A stretch of DNA of 64,000 bases, from contig NC_135724.1 of the NCBI RefSeq assembly GCF_964656455.1, positions 12,671,414 through 12,735,413 on the forward strand. Direction: 5' to 3'. Below, piece after piece: positions 58,263 through 64,000 of this stretch. The position numbers and the translations under genes were made by a program. The notes below the pieces were generated by a model, which had not been told where the DNA came from, made no database searches, and saw only the letters and a list, made by a program, of their open reading frames with translations. How positions within the stretch are numbered: position 1 is the first letter of the stretch; each line of letters opens with the position of its first letter. This stretch comes from Halichoerus grypus (Eukaryota; Chordata; Mammalia; Carnivora; Phocidae).

Positions 58263-61200
58263 GTTTCGCCTTGGGCAAACTGAATGACTTGTATGATTGA
58301 ATCAAATTCCTCAATAAAGTTGATGTAAAACCTTATCTGATTTTAGATCATGTGGTCATGGCAGCACCTGAGCCCCTCCTCCTACACGAAGATCTGCCCA
58401 GACAGAGAAGGCCCATTTACCCCCGCACCCCTAAGCCTCCCAAATACTACTGGGATCTCCAGAGGTATAGAAGGTTCAGCAACAAATGCCCCCGGATGCC
58501 ACGCTTTTCACATAGATCTGTACTGAAGACCTTGGTTGTTGGCACGGCTGCCTGTGTCCGTTTTGCCCCACCCTCTGCCCTGGAAAGAACAGTCGAATAT
58601 CTAGTAAATTGCCACATCAACACAGAGCTGCTGACCCAGCACTCCTCCCTGATAATGTAGCTTTCTAATCACGAGGAAAGACAGGAAGGGCACGCCGCAC
58701 GCAAACCCGTTTCCTGGGTATTTGTAACGGTAGCACATCACACAGCTGCATGCCAGTGGGGCAGCCCCTCCGTGCACGTATTCTTGCAACATGTTTGGAA
58801 TGCAGGCCCAGCACATACGCATGTGGAATCAAGCACCGTCATTCGGGATTTACGCGGAGCATTCTGAAGAAAATGTTCACAAAATCTTATTTTTCATGAT
58901 CCCTTCAAATTATGGCACAGCATTACAAGTAATGAAACAGAAAGTCAAAGTGTATCACGGCCCATATGGACACACTGAAATAAGGGAATTAGAGATGCGG
59001 TTGACCATAGAAACACACAAACATAAAAAGGTAAAACAAATGGTTTGCTCAAATAACAATTTCCATCTCTGAGGGGAAGTTTGAAGCATCTTGTTTTGGC
59101 TTACAAAGGAGTGAAATCAGTGACAGAGGATGTTTGCCTCAAACACTCTCCCATCCACTAGGGTGGCAAGTGAGTCTCTCTGCCTTGCATTTTGCATTGC
59201 TATTTGCTTCTGCTGGTTCTTCACACAGTTTTCTCTTGTTTAATGCTTTTCCATAGCTTTGGCCCACTTCAGTTCATTTCTAATTATTCCTTCATGCTTT
59301 TATAAGAGACTATGAAACCTCATTAGTGTGGAAACAAAAACTGACACTTTTCCTTGCTTCCAGTGGGATCATGCACCTCACATACAAGGAGAAACAGATT
59401 GCATCCTGAGATCATTAATAACACGGTCAGATCTGGTGATGGTCTCTCACAGAATAAAACCCTGAGTAAACCTGGACCCCTTAAGAGAAACTAGTGTCCT
59501 TCTGGATTTGCTATATTGACATCTGAAGCCATGCCATGACCCTTGTGAACACAACAGGAGTGTAGGAAGGTTGTTTCCTCACCGTGAATGGATTCACGTA
59601 AATTTGGAAACCATGGTACTTTTTGCCCATTATTTCCTTAGGAAGCCTAAAGCTAACTTTTTCTCTCCCTTTCTGAATGTTTGTGTCTCTGGGTCTTCCT
59701 TTGGTCTGGATGTTTGTGTCTCTGGGTCTTCCTCTGATGCCCATTCCCCAAGGTTCCACCCAGATAAAGCTCATCTGAGTTCAACACTTACCACCACCAG
59801 AAGCTTGGGGCCCACAGTGCACCCTGTCCTAACAGTGTAGTGACCAGAAATCATCAAGCTATTGCACCCTTTGCTTTCATCTCCTGGGAGACCATTAAAG
59901 GGTTTCCAGCTGGGAACACAGAGCACCTCCTACTAAGTCCCTTTGCCATTCTCTTCCCACCCCCGCCTTCGTATGGTCCAAGCTCTCCCTCCGCCATCAA
60001 TCATTCATCCAGAACCCCTCGCTGGATGACAAGTCGTTGGCCTCTCTCCTCACCTCCTTTTTATCAGCCTGAAGGACTGTATTAGTTCATTTACCCTTTG
60101 GCCTCTTTTCACTTCCTCTTTGGTATATGCATTACTCAGCCTCTCCTGCCTGGGAAGTGAATCCATGAAGCTCTCCACCTAATAGAAGCAGGGAGAACAG
60201 AGGGAAGCAGGGGTAGAAGGAGTTGTGAAGACTCATTCATTAACAATTTATTATTTTAATTATTTATTATTAACTTATTCTATTTATTATTTAATGTATG
60301 CATTTAAGTCAATAAATCATTAAACATTTTTAATTCAATTTAAAATGAGGATTTATATTATTTTAATTGGAGAGTGTTTTATTACTGTCATAAAACTCAC
60401 CCATGGGCACAAACAGCTGTGCAAACGCTTCTCCCTCGTCCCCGCCCCACCCCACCCAGCTGCTCCCGACTTGTTTAAACATGTGTATTCCTTCCTGACT
60501 CCCAGTTTCTGGTTCCATACTCCAGTTTTCATAATTGCTTTTGGCCTCCTTTGGCTTTAGCAATTCTTAAATTTCCCTTTTTGCTTTTTTTTCGGGGTAA
60601 AAAGTTCTACATCTGACTTTTAGTCCTTCTTGTTCCTTGTTCTTGATATAGCCATTTCCTGGGTTGTGAACTTCCCCTAACCTCTCACCGCACACCTGCT
60701 TCCTTCCCCCCAAATTCAAACAGGTAGTGGTTTACTTGTCTGTCTTGTCCTCTCAGCTATGGTTTTACAGTATATCGTATTTATCTTTGCTTCGAGTAAA
60801 GCAAGCATTCAGTGAATGTTGTGTGAATTTAATTCCATTGAACTATTTCTCAAGCTCCCCAACTACCCAAAGCCATCTTCTGCATCCTTCGCTCTTCCAT
60901 TCCAACACCTTCTCTGTGAGCGCTCCAGGAAGCACTCCCCTTCCTCCTTCCCGCCTCAGCCCACAGCCCTCTTCCATCAATGCCGGGCTGTAGTAACCAC
61001 CTTCCTTGTGCTTCCCCCATTTTCGTACTTATATACAGACAATATGTTTTTCCAGTGAGCAGAGCACAAGCTTTGATTTAATTCATAACAATAACAACAC
61101 TATCATAGCGATAAATAACTGTTGTTGTGTAATAGCGGTTGTTAAGTAGCGACCATGGGCGTCCACAGCACTAAGCGATTTACATGTAATCTGATTTAAT

Positions 61201-61900
61201 TTATACAATAACCAGTGCATTAGGACTACTGTTACTCTATTTCAGAGGAGAAAACTGAAGTTTAGAAGCCATTAAGGCTACGCAGGGTCAATGCTGGAAC
61301 TCTAATTCTCTCTGGGCACAGAGTTAAAGACGTTCAGATGCCTGGATGTGGGCTTTGGGGTGGTAGGCTTTAGGAGACACCCCCTCTGGGTGGGGGGACG
61401 GAGCCCGAGATCAGCAGGGGATGCTCTTCCAAGCCCGAGAGAGCAAGTACACTGCATGACACCCCATCTGGTTTCCCAGGGCTCTACTCCCTGGACTCGA
61501 CCACCTTTAGTGAAGTCTCATTACATGGTTTCAGCCTTGTCCTCACTGAGTTTCAGTGCATTAAAAGGTAGATGATGTTTGGCAACCAGAAATTATATCA
61601 CCACACATGGGGAAGCCCACTTTCATTTTTATTAAGAACGAAGGGTATTTCCATACTTAATCCTCTCAGAGCTCCTCTTGGTTTTCTTGACTGGATTATC
61701 TGGTTATATTCCCTTAAAGCCTTAAAATATTCTATTATTTTCTCTTGTGACATTCATTATACTGTTCTTAACATTAGACTTGGGTTTTTCCCCCCCATTG
61801 GATTACTCGATTTGCGAACAGGGACCATGTCTTCCTCTTCTTTAATTTCCTGCAGCCACTCAAGATTCTCAACTGATGTCAATAAAACAATGTTTGTATA
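58263..61900. other. intergenic, no gene seen
   Basis: A MIR-like fragment lies at about 61120-61300 (reverse core, GAGGAGAAAACTGAAGTTTA). An open frame at 58352-58660 is rich in Arg and Pro but lacks support as a gene. Confidence 0.45.
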
Positions 61901-61903
61901 AGG

Positions 61904-62115
61904 CGGGCTCTCCCAAACTTGGCACTACTGACATTTGGGGCTGGATAATTCTTTGTTGTGGGGGCTGTCCTACACTGTTGGGTGTTCAGCAGCATTTCTG
62001 GCTTCCACTCACTAGAAACCCTCCCCCCAAGCCCCCAAATTAACAAAAATGTCTCCAGAGGTCGCCAAATATTACCTGAGAGACAAAACCACTCCTGGCT
62101 GAGAACCACTGATAA
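61904..62115 (+). mobile_element. non-autonomous hAT-type MER element
   Basis: TTGGCACTACTGACATTTGG, GGCTGGATAATTCTTTGTTG, AATGTCTCCAGAGGTCGCC and CTGGCTGAGAACCACTGAT follow a very common mammalian DNA-transposon consensus. I do not name the subfamily. Confidence 0.7.
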
Positions 62116-62524
62116 AGAAGATCACAGAATTCAAGTGCATTCACATAAAAGACAGCTGTAAAAAGCTGAAAGAAAAGAGTGATAAGTGCTTAAATTAGTG
62201 GAATCACGTAATTTTCAAATAGATTTTTGGCAATTTATTTCTCATGGCTGTTTAGAGCCTCTAGGACCTCACCCTCCCTATTTTGGCAATTTAAAGAAAG
62301 GTCTCAAAATAGATGGAAGAAAAAGAACTAGCATTTATGTAGTATACCTACTGAATATTAGGCATTTAACTTACAGTGACTCATTTAATGTCCCACAAAA
62401 TGGAATGGAATACGTTAATATCAGGACTTAGGGAAGGTCCTGTTTTCTTATATGTTTGCCATTGAAAATCCACCATCAGTGTAGTAATAAAAGAATAGCA
62501 TAATACTTAAACCTGTGGGCCAAA

Positions 62525-62735
62525 GAGGTAGACAGTGGATTCCAAGCCTGGTTTTGCCACTGACTAGCCGTGTGACTTGGGACAAGTTACTTAAATTCGC
62601 TGACCTTCAATCTCCTCACCCGTGAAGATGAGTTTAATTATAGCGCCTCCTCACCGGGTTTTGTGAAGATTAAATGCAACAATGTGTGCAAAGTGCTTAG
62701 AACATTACCAAACGTTAGTGCTCAACAGATACAGT
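62525..62735 (+). repeat. MIR element
   Basis: It shows nearly complete MIR order: GCCACTGACTAGCCGTGTGA, TTGGGACAAGTTACTTAAAT, GTGAAGATTAAATGCAACAA and GTGCTTAGAACATTACCAA. Confidence 0.8.
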
Positions 62736-62844
62736 ATCTAAAAATAAAATATAATAGAAGTACATCAATTGCAAGCTCATTAATTGTAAGACATAACCCA
62801 ATTTCAGAGGCATTAAAACATGCATTTATCATTTCTCTGAGAAC

Positions 62845-63225
62845 TATTGATGTTCAGTATCTTTTCATGTGTTTATTGGCCACTTGCATACTTTCTTTTG
62901 TGATATATCTGCTATTTTAATAAAAATTGAGTGTCTTTGAGCTCATTATTTTCATATTATTTTATTATTTTATTGTCATATTATTTATCTGATATATGTG
63001 TACAAATATTTTCTCACCATCTGTGACTTGCCTTTTTGTTTTCTTAATGGCTTCTTTCAAAGAGCGAATGTTTTTAACTCTGATAAAGTCCAGTTATCTT
63101 CATTTATTATCTGTTCATTTGGTATTCTAAGCAAATGTTGTCTACCCTAAGGTCACAACATTTTTCTCTCATCTTTTCCTCTAGAAGTTTTAACATTCAC
63201 ATTAAGGATCTGCCTCAAGTTCAAC
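62845..63225 (-). mobile_element. old L1 fragment, reverse
   Basis: CAGTATCTTTTCATGTGTTT, ATTGGCCACTTGCATACTT and AATATTTTCTCACCATCTG are reverse old L1 ORF2 text. Confidence 0.6.
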
Positions 63226-63235
63226 AAGATGTATT

Positions 63236-63570
63236 CTCTCCATACAATGGAATGTTACTAAGCAATAGAATGGAATGAATGAATGATCCTCACAACTTTA
63301 GATGAATCTGGAAATCATTAGGTTGAGTAAAAGAAGCCAGACACAAGAGAGTGGATGCTGTATCATTCCATTTATAAAAAATGCAGACTCATCTACAGCA
63401 ATAGAAAGCAGATTAGTGGTTGTCTAAGGACGGGGATGGAGACAGGGTGGATTGCAAAAAGACATGAGGAAATATTAGGAACTGATGGAAATGTTTGGTA
63501 TCTTGATTATGCTGATGTATACATAGTACATAAACTAATCAAATGGTTCCTTTTAAATATGTGCAGCTTA
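63236..63570 (+). mobile_element. old L1 3' end fragment
   Basis: CATACAATGGAATGTTACTA, TTAGGTTGAGTAAAAGAAGC, AGATTAGTGGTTGTCTAAGG and ACTAATCAAATGGTTCC are forward ORF2 tail and 3' UTR text. Confidence 0.65.
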
Positions 63571-63616
63571 TTTTTTTTTTGAAGGCAGACTTAAAGTAAT
63601 TTTCTTGTTTTCCTTT

Positions 63617-64000
63617 TTTTAAGTTTTTAATTAAATTCCAGTTAGCTAACATACAGTGTAATATTGGTTTCAGGTATACGATATAGTGATTCAACACTTC
63701 CATATAACACCCGATATTTATCACAACAAGTGTTTCTTAACTGGATTATTCATTTTAGGGATGTTGAGTTTTATATGTTCTTTATAGATTTTGGATACTA
63801 ACCCTTTATCAGGTATGTCATTTGCAAATATCTTCTCCCATTCTGTAGGCTGCCTTTTAGTTTTGTTGATCGTTTCCTTCTCTGTGCAGCTTTTTATCTT
63901 GATGACATCCCAATAGTTTATTTTGGCTTTTGTTTCCCTTGCTTCAGGAGACATACCTAGAAAGTTTCTATGACAAACATCAAAGAGGTCACTGCCTGTG
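63617..64000 (-). mobile_element. carnivore L1, internally deleted, running off the window edge
   Basis: On the minus strand the 3' UTR end (63617 to about 63727, with TTAGCTAACTGGAATTTAAT) is joined directly to ORF2 C-terminal coding text at about 63730 ([11 protein letters not shown]). The reading frame is open from there to 63954 and probably beyond the edge. Compared with the L1 at 11352-12432 the stretch between is missing. Confidence 0.8.

Overview
The window is mammalian nuclear DNA from a carnivore. The evidence is two split serpin genes with vertebrate splice sites, several tRNA-derived carnivore SINEs (Can-SINE/SINEC), carnivore-type L1 3' ends, and older eutherian repeats (MaLR LTRs, MER5-, MER20- and MIR-like pieces). 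The SINE at 8620-8820 and the compound L1 3' UTR at 24304-25105 look more like an arctoid caniform (bear, seal or mustelid group) than a cat or dog. That species call rests on recall of repeat consensus sequences, not on a search.

Layout: everything coding is on the minus strand and belongs to the clade B (ov-serpin) cluster that lies at 18q21 in human. SERPINB10 (bomapin) occupies 886-18311, with seven coding exons, an intact frame and 397 residues. SERPINB2 (PAI-2) occupies 27168-37402, with seven coding exons, an intact frame and 416 residues. Its 3' UTR (about 26600-27167), non-coding first exon (about 41183-41236) and inducible promoter (41236-41430) can all be read. Both genes show the standard ov-serpin exon plan. 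Residues 1-56 are in the first coding exon, there is a phase-1 junction after the fifth exon-equivalent, and the last exon carries the reactive-centre loop. The SERPINB2 to SERPINB10 order matches the human locus.

The introns and the 8 kb between the two genes hold repeats: L1 pieces of different ages, MaLR LTRs, SINEs with clear target-site duplications, and an unusual 32-bp higher-order AT/CA repeat at 20790-21058. From 41430 to 64000 no gene is visible; this fits the intergenic stretch upstream of SERPINB2, toward SERPINB7 in human. It holds old L1 copies, a MER20-like element, MIR and L2-like debris, an LTR-like segment near 57.9-58.3 kb, and the edge of an internally deleted carnivore L1.

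Together the genes encode two intracellular inhibitors of trypsin-like proteases with Arg at the predicted P1 position. SERPINB2 keeps the CRE, AP-1 and AU-rich element layout of a stress-induced, short-lived transcript. I found no new biological system. The most useful observations are lineage-specific changes in the two serpins (CD-loop glutamine loss, a stop shift, changed P' residues), a homopolymer-T splice tract, and some clear retrotransposition structures.
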